A DNA stretch of 64,000 nucleotides from Marivirga sericea (lineage in GTDB: Bacteria > Bacteroidota > Bacteroidia > Cytophagales > Cyclobacteriaceae): the NCBI RefSeq assembly GCF_900177665.1, contig NZ_FXAW01000005.1, positions 124,001 to 188,000 of the forward strand, read 5' to 3'. Positions 1 to 9,298 of this stretch are shown here, one piece after another. The position numbers and the translations under genes were made by a program. Under the pieces are notes generated by a model. That model saw only the letters and a program-made list of their open reading frames with translations. It was not told where the DNA came from and ran no database searches. Each line of letters begins with the position of its first letter. Positions within the stretch are counted from its first letter, which is position 1.

Positions 1-34
1 CTATTACAGAAAAAGAGAAGAAGAGGATAAATAA
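1..34 (+). CDS. 3' end of an upstream gene, possibly RNA polymerase omega subunit
   Basis: The second reading frame encodes a short charged tail (YYRKREEEDK) and stops at TAA 32-34, nine bases before coaBC. In Bacteroidota the gene just upstream of coaBC is usually the omega/Rpb6-like subunit rpoZ, whose products often end in a charged tail. The identification rests on gene order and ten residues only. The competing first frame also stops here (TAA 28-30), so even the frame is not certain. Confidence 0.35.
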   Translation, partial: YYRKREEEDK

Positions 35-42
35 ACCTGGAA

Positions 43-1248
43 ATGCTCCAAGGTAAAAAGATAATTTTAGGAATAACGGGTAGTATTGCAGCTTACAAAA
101 CTGCCATGCTTACCCGTTTGTTGCTTAAAGCAGGTGCAGAAGTTCAGGTTATTATGACAGATGATGCCAAGGAATTTATAACTCCACTTACGTTAAGTAC
201 TTTAAGTAAGAAGCCAGCTCTCTCCAAATTTGTAAAAAACAGTGCAGGCGAATGGAACAACCACGTTGCATTAGGTTTGTGGGCTGATTTATTATTAATT
301 GCTCCTGCATCAGCAAATACTATAGCTAAATGTGCGCATGGCATTTGCGATAATCTCCTGCTAGCGACATATCTTTCAGCTAAGTGTCCGATTGCCTTTG
401 CTCCTGCCATGGATTTGGACATGTACCAACATCCTACTACAACTGAAAACCTTCAGAAACTAGAATCATTTGGTAATACCATCATACAAGCAGCATCAGG
501 TGAATTAGCTAGTGGCTTAGATGGTCAGGGTAGAATGCAAGAACCTGAAATTTTAGTTCGAGAAGTTGAAAACATCCTTGCGCTAAAAAAAAACTTTAAG
601 GGGAAAAAAATTCTTATAACTGCAGGACCAACACAGGAAGCTATCGATCCTGTACGATTTATTGGCAACCACTCTTCCGGAAAAATGGGCTATGCATTAG
701 CTGACTCATTTGTCAAAGAAGGAGGTCAAGTTACTCTTATATCAGGACCTTCCGCTCTTAATTCTCCTTCAGGTCTAACGAATTTCATCAAAGTTAAGTC
801 TGCACAAGAAATGTACGAGGCGGCTGAAAAGCATTATAAAGATGCTCATATTGCTGTATTTGCCGCAGCTGTTGCAGATTACAGACCTAAATCAGTGGCC
901 ACTGAGAAAATCAAAAAGGAAGCCAATGGAATGTCTATAGAAATGGAGAAAACCGTTGATATTGCTAATTCCTTAGGAAAAAACAAACAAAAACATCAAT
1001 TGAATATAGGCTTTGCATTAGAAACTGAAAATGAAGAAGCTAATGCTTTAAAGAAATTAGAAAATAAAAACTTTGATTTAGTCGTTCTCAATAGCCTGAG
1101 AGATAAAGATGCTGCTTTTGGACATAATACTAACAAGGTGAAAATCTACGGACTTCAAGGATTGATACAAGAATCGGAATTATTAGCAAAGTCAGAAATA
1201 GCCAAAATTATATTAAATCAAATACATAATTTGAGTAATGAAAAATGA
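43..1248 (+). CDS. coaBC: Bifunctional phosphopantothenoylcysteine decarboxylase / phosphopantothenate-cysteine ligase
   Basis: This cytoplasmic flavoprotein carries out two steps of coenzyme A synthesis: it joins cysteine to 4'-phosphopantothenate using CTP and then decarboxylates the product. The N-terminal CoaC half shows GITGSIAAYK (residues 10-19), the catalytic-type His74 in the NNHVALG stretch, PASANT (88-93) and PAMDLDMY (121-128, where many homologues have Asn after PAM). The CoaB half starts near residue 190 with KKILITAGPTQEAIDPVRF and FIGNHSSGKMG. The length of 401 aa is normal for a fused enzyme. The stop overlaps the start of the next gene by four bases (ATGA), which suggests translational coupling. 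Confidence 0.97.
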   Translation: MLQGKKIILGITGSIAAYKTAMLTRLLLKAGAEVQVIMTDDAKEFITPLTLSTLSKKPALSKFVKNSAGEWNNHVALGLWADLLLIAPASANTIAKCAHGICDNLLLATYLSAKCPIAFAPAMDLDMYQHPTTTENLQKLESFGNTIIQAASGELASGLDGQGRMQEPEILVREVENILALKKNFKGKKILITAGPTQEAIDPVRFIGNHSSGKMGYALADSFVKEGGQVTLISGPSALNSPSGLTNFIKVKSAQEMYEAAEKHYKDAHIAVFAAAVADYRPKSVATEKIKKEANGMSIEMEKTVDIANSLGKNKQKHQLNIGFALETENEEANALKKLENKNFDLVVLNSLRDKDAAFGHNTNKVKIYGLQGLIQESELLAKSEIAKIILNQIHNLSNEK

Positions 1249-2144
1249 ATAAAATCGTTCTAACAGTCTTTATTATTGTTTTTTCTCTTAGTTCAACGAC
1301 TGCTCAAGATTTATTTTTTCGAATCAAAGTGGATGCCACTGCAGCCAATACCTCTGAAACGCGTGTATTTACCAATATGGAAAACGCTTTCACCCAATTC
1401 ATTAATGAAACCAAATGGATGCAAGAAGAACTTGAGCTTTACGAAAGATTAAAGGGGATAATGGCCATCAATATTACAGAAATTCCAAGAACAGGTCGAT
1501 TTCAGGCGCAGATGCAAGTGCAGTCAGTCAGGCCGGTTTACAATAGTAATTATGAATCTATCATGATTAATATAGCTGATCGTAATCTAAATTTCGATTA
1601 TACTGAATCTCAACCATTAATTTATACACAAAACAGCTTCAACGAAAATTTAGTTAGTATTTTAGCCTTTTATGCAAATTTCTTGCTTGCAATGGACTTC
1701 GACTCTTTTTCAGAATTAGGTGGTCAAAAATATTATGATGAAGCCTTGAATATTGCACGATCGGCTAATCAGCAAGGGTTTGGAGCGGGCTGGGAACAAT
1801 TTGGGAATATTGAGAGTAGGTACTCTTTAGTTCAGTCAGCTCTTAATTCACAATTAGAACCTGTTCGCAAAAGCTTATATCTATATTACAGAAAGGGCCT
1901 CGATCTAATGGAAAAGAATCCCCAAGAAGCGCGAAAATCCATCTTAGAATCATTAGAAAATATTCAAAAAGCGAATAAACTTAATCCTAACTCCCCATTT
2001 ATCACACTTCTAATCCAATCAAAATCTGATGAAATAGTAGAAATTTTCACAGAAGGAGATTTAGCATTACGAAGAAAGGCTTATGAGGTAATGCGAGAAA
2101 TTGCCCCTGCAAATTCTGAACGATATGAAGTCATGATTAAATAG
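1245..2144 (+). CDS. porD: PorD / DUF4835 family protein
   Basis: A 299-aa exported protein with a signal peptide that probably ends at residue 20 (SSTTAQ). The DUF4835 hallmarks are the early RIKVDATA stretch, the middle FYANFLLAMDFDSFSELGG segment and the late LYLYYRKGLDLMEKNP helix. Members are linked to gliding and type IX secretion (PorD in Porphyromonas gingivalis), though the biochemical role is unclear. It lies between coaBC (ATGA overlap) and recN, the usual Bacteroidota order. No T9SS structural genes are in the window, so the secretion link comes from family knowledge. Confidence 0.88.
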   Translation: MNKIVLTVFIIVFSLSSTTAQDLFFRIKVDATAANTSETRVFTNMENAFTQFINETKWMQEELELYERLKGIMAINITEIPRTGRFQAQMQVQSVRPVYNSNYESIMINIADRNLNFDYTESQPLIYTQNSFNENLVSILAFYANFLLAMDFDSFSELGGQKYYDEALNIARSANQQGFGAGWEQFGNIESRYSLVQSALNSQLEPVRKSLYLYYRKGLDLMEKNPQEARKSILESLENIQKANKLNPNSPFITLLIQSKSDEIVEIFTEGDLALRRKAYEVMREIAPANSERYEVMIK

Positions 2145-2270
2145 GAAGCCAATTCACCATCAATTAGTAATGAAATATTTGGTAAAATTTTATGGAATGC
2201 TGAAACAGAAAGAATTTACAATCCATAATTTTTAAGTAAATTAGCCCTGCGATAAAAACCTAGTGCCAAT

Positions 2271-3923
2271 ATGCTTCAAAAGCTTTTGATTAAAAATTAC
2301 GCCTTAATTCAAGAACTAAATATAAATCCCTCTTCTAACCTTAACACAATTACTGGTGAAACGGGAGCGGGAAAGTCTATCATGTTAGGTGCGGTAGGCT
2401 TATTGTTAGGTAAAAGAGCAGACACAAAAGTACTTTACTCGTCTGATACCAAATGTGTAGTAGAAGGACTATTTGACATTGGTGAATATAATCTGAATCA
2501 TTTTTTCGAAAGAGAAGATTTAGATTATGACACAGAATGCGTAATCAGGAGAGAAATAAGTACCAGTGGTAAATCTAGGGCCTTCATTAACGATACCCCA
2601 GTTACCTTAGATGTTCTCAAAAATTTGGGCAACCACCTAATGGATATTCATTCTCAACATGAAACTTTATTAATCGGAGATCAAGATTTCCAATTAAGAA
2701 TTATTGATGCTTACGCAGGCACAATTGAAGCCCTTACTAAATACAAATCCTCGTTTTCCACTTATACTAAAGCTAAAAAAAGTTTAAAGCATTTTAAAGA
2801 CACTGCTGATCAAATGCAACAGGAAAAAGATTTTAATCAATTTCTTTTTGATGAATTAGATAAGGCACAACTAAAAAATAATGAACAAGAAGATTTAGAA
2901 GAAAAGCTAGAGCTGTTGGAAAATGGTGAATTGATTAAACTTAAATTATCAGAAGCCCACCAATTAATGGATGGGCCAGAATTAGCAGCTATCCATAATT
3001 TACACCAAGCTACGGAGAGCCTTAAAGCTATTCAATCTTATGGTAAAGATTTTCAAGAACTCTCTGAAAGACTAAATAGCAGCTTCATAGAAATTCAGGA
3101 TATAAGTAAAGAATTGGAAATCACTGCCAATGAATTTGAACACCAACCAGAAGAACTTCAGCAAACCCAAGAAAGACTGAGCTTGATCTATTCTCTACAA
3201 CAAAAGCATCATGTCGATTCCGTTGAGGCCTTAATGAAAATAAAATCTGATTTGGAGGGACAACTACTGGCGGTTCAAGATGCAGAAGGGAGCGAATTGA
3301 AACTACAAAAAGCAGTTGATGAAGCATATGCTCAAATGGATCAGGAAGCTCAGCAAATCAGCAAACAAAGAATCGAACATTTCCAAAATCTTGAAAAAGA
3401 ACTTCGTTCTCTATTAGCCGGATTGGGTATGGAAGATGCAGTGGTCAAAATTGATAATCAAGAAAAAGAGCATGATAAAAGTGGAATAGATGATATCAGA
3501 ATATTATTTAGTGCTAATAAGGGCGTTGCACCTCAAAATTTAAAAAACGTAGCTTCAGGTGGTGAGTTTTCACGTTTAATGTTTGCCATTAAGTATATTA
3601 TGGCCGATAAGATTGCAATGCCTACAATTATTTTTGATGAAATTGATACAGGAATTTCTGGGGAAGTAGCGATCAAAATGGTAAATATGATGCAGAAAAT
3701 GGCAGAGAACCACCAAGTCATCACCATCAGCCATTTACCCCAAATAGCGGCCAAAGGAGATCAGCACTACTTTGTTTATAAAGATAATTCTGCAGATAAA
3801 TCCATTAGTAAGATTAAATTACTGGATGAAAAAGAACGTTCTTTGGAAATTGCAAAAATGATAGGTGGAGAAAACCCAAGTGATTCAGCTATTCAAAGTG
3901 CGAAAGAATTGTTGGAGCATTAG
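2271..3923 (+). CDS. recN: DNA repair ATPase RecN
   Basis: RecN is an SMC-like cytoplasmic ATPase that acts early in double-strand break repair. The Walker A motif GETGAGKS lies at residues 29-36. A long coiled-coil middle region (about 150-390) separates it from the ABC signature SGGEFSRLM (about 429-437) and the Walker B/D-loop segment IIFDEIDTGISG (about 453-464); a switch His follows in VITISHLPQ. The length of 550 aa is normal. A 126-bp gap separates it from porD, so it may have its own promoter. Its stop codon overlaps the stop of the convergent LuxE-like gene (shared bases 3920-3923). Confidence 0.97.
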   Translation: MLQKLLIKNYALIQELNINPSSNLNTITGETGAGKSIMLGAVGLLLGKRADTKVLYSSDTKCVVEGLFDIGEYNLNHFFEREDLDYDTECVIRREISTSGKSRAFINDTPVTLDVLKNLGNHLMDIHSQHETLLIGDQDFQLRIIDAYAGTIEALTKYKSSFSTYTKAKKSLKHFKDTADQMQQEKDFNQFLFDELDKAQLKNNEQEDLEEKLELLENGELIKLKLSEAHQLMDGPELAAIHNLHQATESLKAIQSYGKDFQELSERLNSSFIEIQDISKELEITANEFEHQPEELQQTQERLSLIYSLQQKHHVDSVEALMKIKSDLEGQLLAVQDAEGSELKLQKAVDEAYAQMDQEAQQISKQRIEHFQNLEKELRSLLAGLGMEDAVVKIDNQEKEHDKSGIDDIRILFSANKGVAPQNLKNVASGGEFSRLMFAIKYIMADKIAMPTIIFDEIDTGISGEVAIKMVNMMQKMAENHQVITISHLPQIAAKGDQHYFVYKDNSADKSISKIKLLDEKERSLEIAKMIGGENPSDSAIQSAKELLEH

Positions 3924-4927
3924 TACACAAGTAGGTTACATCCTCTGATGTCTGAGTTATCAAATCGACCCAGCACCTGAAAATCAGCGTTATCATGCAC
4001 CATTCCCACATCTTGAGTTTCAATAAATGCACAACTATCAATATTAGCTAAATCAATTACATTTAATCCTCCGCTTCTCTTATGAGCGAATTTGACATCG
4101 AAGGGGTCGTTTACTTCCCTTATCAATACTTTCATGCTAATAGGAGATTTAAAAAATCCATCTCCTTTGCTGTAGCTTTGTGATAACAATTCTGTCATAC
4201 CATACTCAGAATGAATGGTATCTACATTTAGTCCTTCACACAAAATCTCATGTAGTTCTTCTCTGGTGATCTCCTTTCTCCTACCCTTCATACCCCCAGT
4301 CTCCATCACTATACAATTTGCAAAGTCAGTGCTATAGTTTTCTGCCAAATCCAACAAAGCAAAACTAACTCCCCAGATAATGATTTTCTTTCCGGTATTT
4401 TGTTTCTTTAACTTCTCAACTTTATTTATCAACTGCTTTAGATCATCTAAATAAAAACCCGAATCAGAAGACTGCGTAAGCTTAATAAAATAATCTACCA
4501 TGGCTACCAAAGAAGACCCTTTACGCTCCAAGTAGGATGGTAACACCGCTAGGATTATATAATCTTCAAGATCTCCATATTGGGTTTCAAAAATAAGCCG
4601 GGCATTACTTAAATAGTGCTTAGCACTCGGCACATAATGTTTACTTATTAAACCTGAACCAGTGCCACTACTTTCAAAAACAGCATCGAACTCTTCAATA
4701 TTACTGGAACTAGTAGCAATTCTATGCTGTTTAAAAAATTCTATAGGGAGGAAAGGAATTGACCTCAAATCGCTGATAGAATAAGGGTTAATATTTAAAG
4801 CATCAATATATTTTTTATAAACTAAATTGTATTTACTTTGGTACTGGAACAGCGCTAAGGCAAAATCCTGAAAATTTTCATCATTTAGGGCATCAAATTG
4901 CTTAAAAAAGCGTTCTCTTTCTGACAT
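3920..4927 (-). CDS. LuxE-like acyl-protein synthetase / acyltransferase
   Basis: The 335-aa protein belongs to the LuxE/PaaK-like acyl-activating superfamily. It shows an SSGTGSG phosphate-binding-type loop near residue 87 and a YGMTELLSQSY motif near residue 243, comparable to the YG(x)TE motif of adenylate-forming enzymes. LuxE proper makes fatty acyl-AMP and passes the acyl group to the LuxC reductase, but no luxC, luciferase or acyl-carrier gene is present here, so the substrate is unknown. No signal peptide is visible, so it should be cytoplasmic. The start is 13 bp from the divergent lipoprotein gene at 4941. Confidence 0.8.
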   Translation of the reverse strand: MSERERFFKQFDALNDENFQDFALALFQYQSKYNLVYKKYIDALNINPYSISDLRSIPFLPIEFFKQHRIATSSSNIEEFDAVFESSGTGSGLISKHYVPSAKHYLSNARLIFETQYGDLEDYIILAVLPSYLERKGSSLVAMVDYFIKLTQSSDSGFYLDDLKQLINKVEKLKKQNTGKKIIIWGVSFALLDLAENYSTDFANCIVMETGGMKGRRKEITREELHEILCEGLNVDTIHSEYGMTELLSQSYSKGDGFFKSPISMKVLIREVNDPFDVKFAHKRSGGLNVIDLANIDSCAFIETQDVGMVHDNADFQVLGRFDNSDIRGCNLLVY

Positions 4928-4940
4928 TAGGAAAATAATT

Positions 4941-5678
4941 ATGTATTACAAAGCTAAAAATAAGGCACGGTATCTCATATTGAATTCCATTATTATTATC
5001 AGCTCTTTAATAATGTTTACTGCCTGTCCGACACCTCCGGAGTTTGAAAATGGCCCAGCCATCGAATATGAAGACATACAATTCAGTCAAATAACAGATA
5101 CTTCAGCCAGCGGACAACCTTTAAACCAAGACGTGATTAGTGTAACACTATCTTTTGAGGATGGAGATGGGGATTTAGGACTAAGAAACACTGAAATTGA
5201 ACAGCCTTACAATTTGTTTAATATTCCCTTAAGCCAAGAAAGGGAATTGATTTTTTTTGGAAGTTCTCCCGAATTACCACCATTCAATTTCTATGACTAT
5301 TATATAGCTTCAGATTCAATTATAATTAACAATACCCTACTAGTCAATGATACTATACTAGTGGATTTTAATGAACGGCATTTTAATATTTATGTAGATT
5401 TTTATTATCAACGGCCTGGAAGCAATGACTTTGTACAGTTTGAATGGGAAACGGAACCTGGATTTTATCAGTCTTTCCACGGGAGATTTCCAATTTTGAA
5501 TACTGAAGATTATAGCCGCCCGTTAAATGGATCTTTGACTTATGAAATGAAAAGTGTAGGGTTTCAAGCTATTTTTAGAGATTACCCTATGTTTTTAGAG
5601 GTGTATATTTTGGATAGAGCGGGAAATCGCAGCAACATTATCCAAACTGATCCTATTCGCTTAGTAAATCCAAACTAG
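4941..5678 (+). CDS. Orphan lipoprotein
   Basis: A 245-aa protein with a basic N-terminus, a hydrophobic stretch and a lipobox ending FTAC (Cys29), so it is probably lipid-anchored. The mature part is acidic and rich in Asn, Tyr and Phe. It contains an FEDGDGDLGLRN stretch, which resembles calcium-binding Asp/Gly loops but is not a clear EF-hand. I do not recognise a named family, although similar proteins are common in Bacteroidota. It is divergent from the LuxE-like gene with a 13-bp gap, so their promoters must lie inside each other's coding sequence or be shared with upstream transcription. Confidence 0.75.
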   Translation: MYYKAKNKARYLILNSIIIISSLIMFTACPTPPEFENGPAIEYEDIQFSQITDTSASGQPLNQDVISVTLSFEDGDGDLGLRNTEIEQPYNLFNIPLSQERELIFFGSSPELPPFNFYDYYIASDSIIINNTLLVNDTILVDFNERHFNIYVDFYYQRPGSNDFVQFEWETEPGFYQSFHGRFPILNTEDYSRPLNGSLTYEMKSVGFQAIFRDYPMFLEVYILDRAGNRSNIIQTDPIRLVNPN

Positions 5679-5700
5679 TGAATTGTTTTATAGAAAATTA

Positions 5701-5727
5701 AATGGCTCAAATCAAATTTGAGCCATT
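5701..5727. terminator. Hairpin between convergent genes, probable bidirectional terminator
   Basis: A perfect 12-bp stem (aatggctcaaat / atttgagccatt) encloses a 3-base loop and lies between the stops of the orphan lipoprotein and the M48 protease genes. There is no strong T-run on either side, only A/T-rich flanks, so termination strength is uncertain. Confidence 0.75.
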
Positions 5728-5757
5728 GGTGTCAATTCAAATAACTATTACAGAATA

Positions 5758-6654
5758 TCAATTACCGATCTTCATTTGGATTTCCTTCTTTCCCTCACTC
5801 TTTTCAGAAGTGGAATTTGAAATTTCACTTAGGTTAGGTATTCGATTATTAGTCGCTTTTTGGCTTTTTGAATAAAGTTTTTTGGCCTCTGGTAGTAATT
5901 TGTTTAAATCTTTAATTCTCGTATTGCTCGCAGGGTGTGTACTCAAAAATTCAGGAGGTGCACTTCCTGACTTCGCTTTCATTCTTTGCCAAAACTTAGG
6001 TGCTTCTTCAGGATTGTAGCCTGCCAAAGCCATAAATGTTAATCCAAGTTCATCGGCTTCGGACTCATGTAATCTACTAAATGGCAAGATTGCTCCTACC
6101 GTGCTGACACCAGAATAAGCTGCCATGGCCAAGGCTTGTGCATTCTCTGGTTGCTCTCTCATTAAAACACTTAAGGTAATACCTCCAGCTTGCTGGGCTA
6201 GTGCTTGTGTCATTCTTTCGCCTCCATGCTTAGCAACAGCATGAGCCACCTCATGCCCCATTACGACTGCTATACCTGTCTCATCCTGACAGATTGGTAA
6301 TATACCTTCATAAAAAGCCACTTTCCCACCTGGCATACACCATGCATTTACTATATTTTCTGCTATCAAATTAAATTCCCACTTAAACCCCTCTGTGGCA
6401 TTTTCCAAATTATTCTCTTTTAAATACACTTCTACTGCATTTTTAATCCGCTCTCCAACAGTTCTTATCATTTGAGCTTGACCACTATTTGAGGATAATT
6501 TACTCTCCTTCATCACTTGATCATAAGATGAAAAACTTGAAGCATTCAACTGATTATTTGGAATTAAATTAAATTGATTTCGGTCGGTTATCGGCACTTT
6601 TTTACAAGCAAACATGATTAACACTACCGTCAAAAAAGTCAAAATCTTTCTCAT
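5758..6654 (-). CDS. M48 family zinc metalloprotease lipoprotein
   Basis: A 298-aa lipoprotein (lipobox MFAC, Cys17) of the M48C group, related to BepA/LoiP-type envelope proteases that degrade or help fold outer-membrane proteins. The zinc motif is HEVAH (134-138), with the third ligand Glu199 in HESEADELG. The region between is Ala/Gln-rich and followed by a hydrophobic hairpin, typical of the family. A conserved FLSTHPASNTRI segment follows near residue 237. No TPR extension is present. It stands alone and is convergent with the upstream lipoprotein gene. Confidence 0.93.
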   Translation of the reverse strand: MRKILTFLTVVLIMFACKKVPITDRNQFNLIPNNQLNASSFSSYDQVMKESKLSSNSGQAQMIRTVGERIKNAVEVYLKENNLENATEGFKWEFNLIAENIVNAWCMPGGKVAFYEGILPICQDETGIAVVMGHEVAHAVAKHGGERMTQALAQQAGGITLSVLMREQPENAQALAMAAYSGVSTVGAILPFSRLHESEADELGLTFMALAGYNPEEAPKFWQRMKAKSGSAPPEFLSTHPASNTRIKDLNKLLPEAKKLYSKSQKATNNRIPNLSEISNSTSEKSEGKKEIQMKIGN

Positions 6655-6773
6655 AGCTAGTTATTTTTGTTCTTCAAATGATAATTTTCCAGTTTTAAAT
6701 TCTTTAAATACCATCTGTAATAATTCTTTTTATAATTTAACGAAAGTTTCATTTTTATAGTTAAAAGAAACCA

Positions 6774-6781
6774 TATTTTTG
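6774..6781 (+). promoter_or_regulatory. Possible -7 promoter element upstream of the FAH gene
   Basis: TATTTTTG matches the Bacteroidota -7 consensus TAnnTTTG and sits 15 bases before the ATG at 6797. No good TTTG -33 box is seen at the usual spacing, so this is only a candidate. Confidence 0.3.
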
Positions 6782-6796
6782 CATAAAATTCATCAA

Positions 6797-7408
6797 ATGA
6801 AGATACTGGCAATTGGTAGAAATTACGGAGACCACATCAAAGAGCTTGACAATGAGCGTCCTGAAGAACCTGTGATTTTCACTAAGCCAGATACAGCAAT
6901 TTTAAAAAATAATGAGCCTTTCTACTACCCTTCATACAGTAATGATATTCATCATGAAGTTGAATTAATTATCAGAATTTGCAAAGAAGGCAAATTCGTA
7001 AAAGAAGAGCATGCTTCCAAGTATTATGACAAAATTGGTTTAGGGATTGATTTCACTGCAAGAGATTTACAATCCAAAGCAAAGGAAAAGGGGTTACCAT
7101 GGGATATTGCAAAAGGATTTAATGGATCCGCCCCGATTTCAGGGTGGCTCGAGAAGAATGAATTTGAAAACCTTCAAAATATTAATTTCTCCCTTAAAGT
7201 AAATGGAGCTTTAAAACAAGAAGGTAATTCATCCCTGATGTTATTTCCTATAGATTATGTAGTTTCTTATCTATCTAAATTTTTTACTTTAAAAACAGGA
7301 GACATAATTTTTACAGGTACTCCAAAGGGTGTAGGACCAGTCCTTATTGGTGATAAATTGGAAGGTTTTATTGAAAATCAAAAACTATTAGATTTTGAAG
7401 TCAAATAA
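6797..7408 (+). CDS. Fumarylacetoacetate hydrolase (FAH) family protein
   Basis: A 203-aa cytoplasmic enzyme of the FAH superfamily, which includes acylpyruvases, oxaloacetate decarboxylases and fumarylpyruvate hydrolases. Features are MKILAIGRNYGDH at the N-terminus, the metal-ligand stretch IHHEVELIIRI, GIDFTARDLQ, and IIFTGTPKGVG near the C-terminus. The start is placed at ATG 6797, seven codons' worth downstream of an alternative TTG, because the family begins with the MKI-type beta strand. Small FAH proteins of this kind are most often acylpyruvate hydrolase or oxaloacetate tautomerase/decarboxylase types; the substrate is not determined. The end overlaps the next gene by 14 bases. Confidence 0.92.
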   Translation: MKILAIGRNYGDHIKELDNERPEEPVIFTKPDTAILKNNEPFYYPSYSNDIHHEVELIIRICKEGKFVKEEHASKYYDKIGLGIDFTARDLQSKAKEKGLPWDIAKGFNGSAPISGWLEKNEFENLQNINFSLKVNGALKQEGNSSLMLFPIDYVVSYLSKFFTLKTGDIIFTGTPKGVGPVLIGDKLEGFIENQKLLDFEVK

Positions 7409-9293
7409 ATATAAAATAATACTATTCGTTTTTTTAATCAGCTTCCCGATCGGGATGTTAGCTCAAAATACGGACCCTTATACTTTCCCAATTCGTCCTA
7501 ACAAAACCAACTACCTATCAGGTACTATGGGCGAATTACGTTCTTCGCATTTTCACGCTGGCATTGATATAAAGACGGGAGGCAAAATTGGAGAACCTGT
7601 ACACGCTACCAAAAGAGGCTATATTACGAGAATCAAAGTATCCACCTCTGGTTATGGAAATGCTCTTTATATGTTACATCCTGATGGAAACACATCAGTT
7701 TATGCGCATTTGAATGAGTTCTCTCCTGAGATTCAAAAGTACGTTAAATCCGAACAATATAAACAGCAGACATTTGAGATAGAATTATTTCCCCAACCCT
7801 ACGAATTCGCATTCAAATCGCAAGAAGTAATAGGTCTTTCAGGAAATACAGGAGGTTCTCTTGGGCCTCATCTCCATTTTGAAATTAGAGATGCACAACA
7901 GCGAGTTTTAAATCCTTTGCATTATGGCTTTGCAGAGGTCAAAGATGACATCCCTCCTATTCTACAAGGCTTTGCGGTTAGACCAATGAATAATAATGCA
8001 CGTGTATTTTCTAAATATGATAGAGCCGATATTAAGCTTAATAGAATAGGATTTAATTATAGAGCCACAGATACCATCAAAGCAATCGGAAAAATTGGTT
8101 TAGAACTCTGGGGCCATGATAAATTAAATGGATCTGCGAATAAAAATGGTATTAGCATCATTGAAGTTCAAGTCAACAAACAACCACATTTCAAGCAAAA
8201 CATTGATGTGATGAGTTTCGGTTTGCAACGACATATTTTAATGCATTATCCTTATGATGTAAAGATGACGACAGGTCCTCGGTACCATAAATTATATATA
8301 GACGATGGCAATCAACTGAAATTTTATGAAACCCAAAATCATAATGGAATAATTACAATAGAAAATGATAGGATATATGAGGTCAAAATCAATATGTTCG
8401 ATCCTTATGGAAATGAGAGTACCTTAGATTTAGTTATTAAAGGAAAAGAACCCGAAAAATTCTTACAAGAGTCTTTAGATTTTCAAATAGATGAAATCGA
8501 TTACACTATTAATGGCAATATCTTGAAAGTATTTGCAAATTCTAATTGTGAAAATGAAAGCGAAGAACTAAATCTAAACCTAGGCGGAGAGATAGAATCA
8601 ATCAAACCGGACTATTTCATAAATACAACAGCAGTATATTTGTGGAATTTAAAGAATGGAGTACCTGAATCGATATTGAACTGTGATAATGGTTTAAACC
8701 TTAGAGCAATTCATGAAGTTCTTCCCAACCAAAACAAGACAATATCTACTCAGAAAATGAATTTTCAATTCAGCTCTTATTCTGTATTTGATACCCTTTA
8801 TATAGAAACAGCTTATGAAATTAAAACCACTGATTCTTTAGAAATATTTTCATTGGGACCTGTTACCTCACCACTAAAGAGCTCAATAGAAGTGGAATTA
8901 TCCCCTTCGTTAAACCACTATAAAGCAGGTAAAAGCCATGTTTACGAAATAGATGATTCGGGTAATTTCTCATTTACAGGTGGGGAGTGGAATAATGGTC
9001 AAATAACTTTTCAAACCAGGAATCTGGCCGATTATACTATTCTGACAGACAGCATTTCTCCATTAGTAAAAGTAGGCAGCAGCAAATACAGCTATAGCAT
9101 AAAGGATGAATTATCCGGAATCAAATCTTTTGAGGGGAAACTTAACGGAGAATGGGTACTGTTGAAGTATGAACCAAAAGATAATTTGATATGGATAGAT
9201 TGGCCAGATCATAAAATCACGAAAACTGGAGAATTTGTATTGATAGTAACCGATAATGCGGGAAATGAAACTGAATACACTACTAAATTGTAA
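7395..9293 (+). CDS. M23 (LytM-type) peptidase with large C-terminal region
   Basis: A 632-aa exported protein with a signal peptide ending near residue 23 (GMLAQ). The M23 domain occupies about residues 35-175, with the zinc ligands His54 and Asp58 in HFHAGID and His161 in HLHFE, plus His105 in VYAHL. M23 peptidases cut peptidoglycan cross-bridges or activate amidases. Residues 180-632 look like consecutive beta-sandwich modules and do not match a family I can name. The start must be TTG at 7395: the only nearby ATG (codon 21) would remove the lysine-rich n-region and most of the signal peptide. The start lies inside the end of the FAH gene, so translation is probably coupled. Confidence 0.92.
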   Translation: MKSNKYKIILFVFLISFPIGMLAQNTDPYTFPIRPNKTNYLSGTMGELRSSHFHAGIDIKTGGKIGEPVHATKRGYITRIKVSTSGYGNALYMLHPDGNTSVYAHLNEFSPEIQKYVKSEQYKQQTFEIELFPQPYEFAFKSQEVIGLSGNTGGSLGPHLHFEIRDAQQRVLNPLHYGFAEVKDDIPPILQGFAVRPMNNNARVFSKYDRADIKLNRIGFNYRATDTIKAIGKIGLELWGHDKLNGSANKNGISIIEVQVNKQPHFKQNIDVMSFGLQRHILMHYPYDVKMTTGPRYHKLYIDDGNQLKFYETQNHNGIITIENDRIYEVKINMFDPYGNESTLDLVIKGKEPEKFLQESLDFQIDEIDYTINGNILKVFANSNCENESEELNLNLGGEIESIKPDYFINTTAVYLWNLKNGVPESILNCDNGLNLRAIHEVLPNQNKTISTQKMNFQFSSYSVFDTLYIETAYEIKTTDSLEIFSLGPVTSPLKSSIEVELSPSLNHYKAGKSHVYEIDDSGNFSFTGGEWNNGQITFQTRNLADYTILTDSISPLVKVGSSKYSYSIKDELSGIKSFEGKLNGEWVLLKYEPKDNLIWIDWPDHKITKTGEFVLIVTDNAGNETEYTTKL

Positions 9294-9298
9294 AAACT

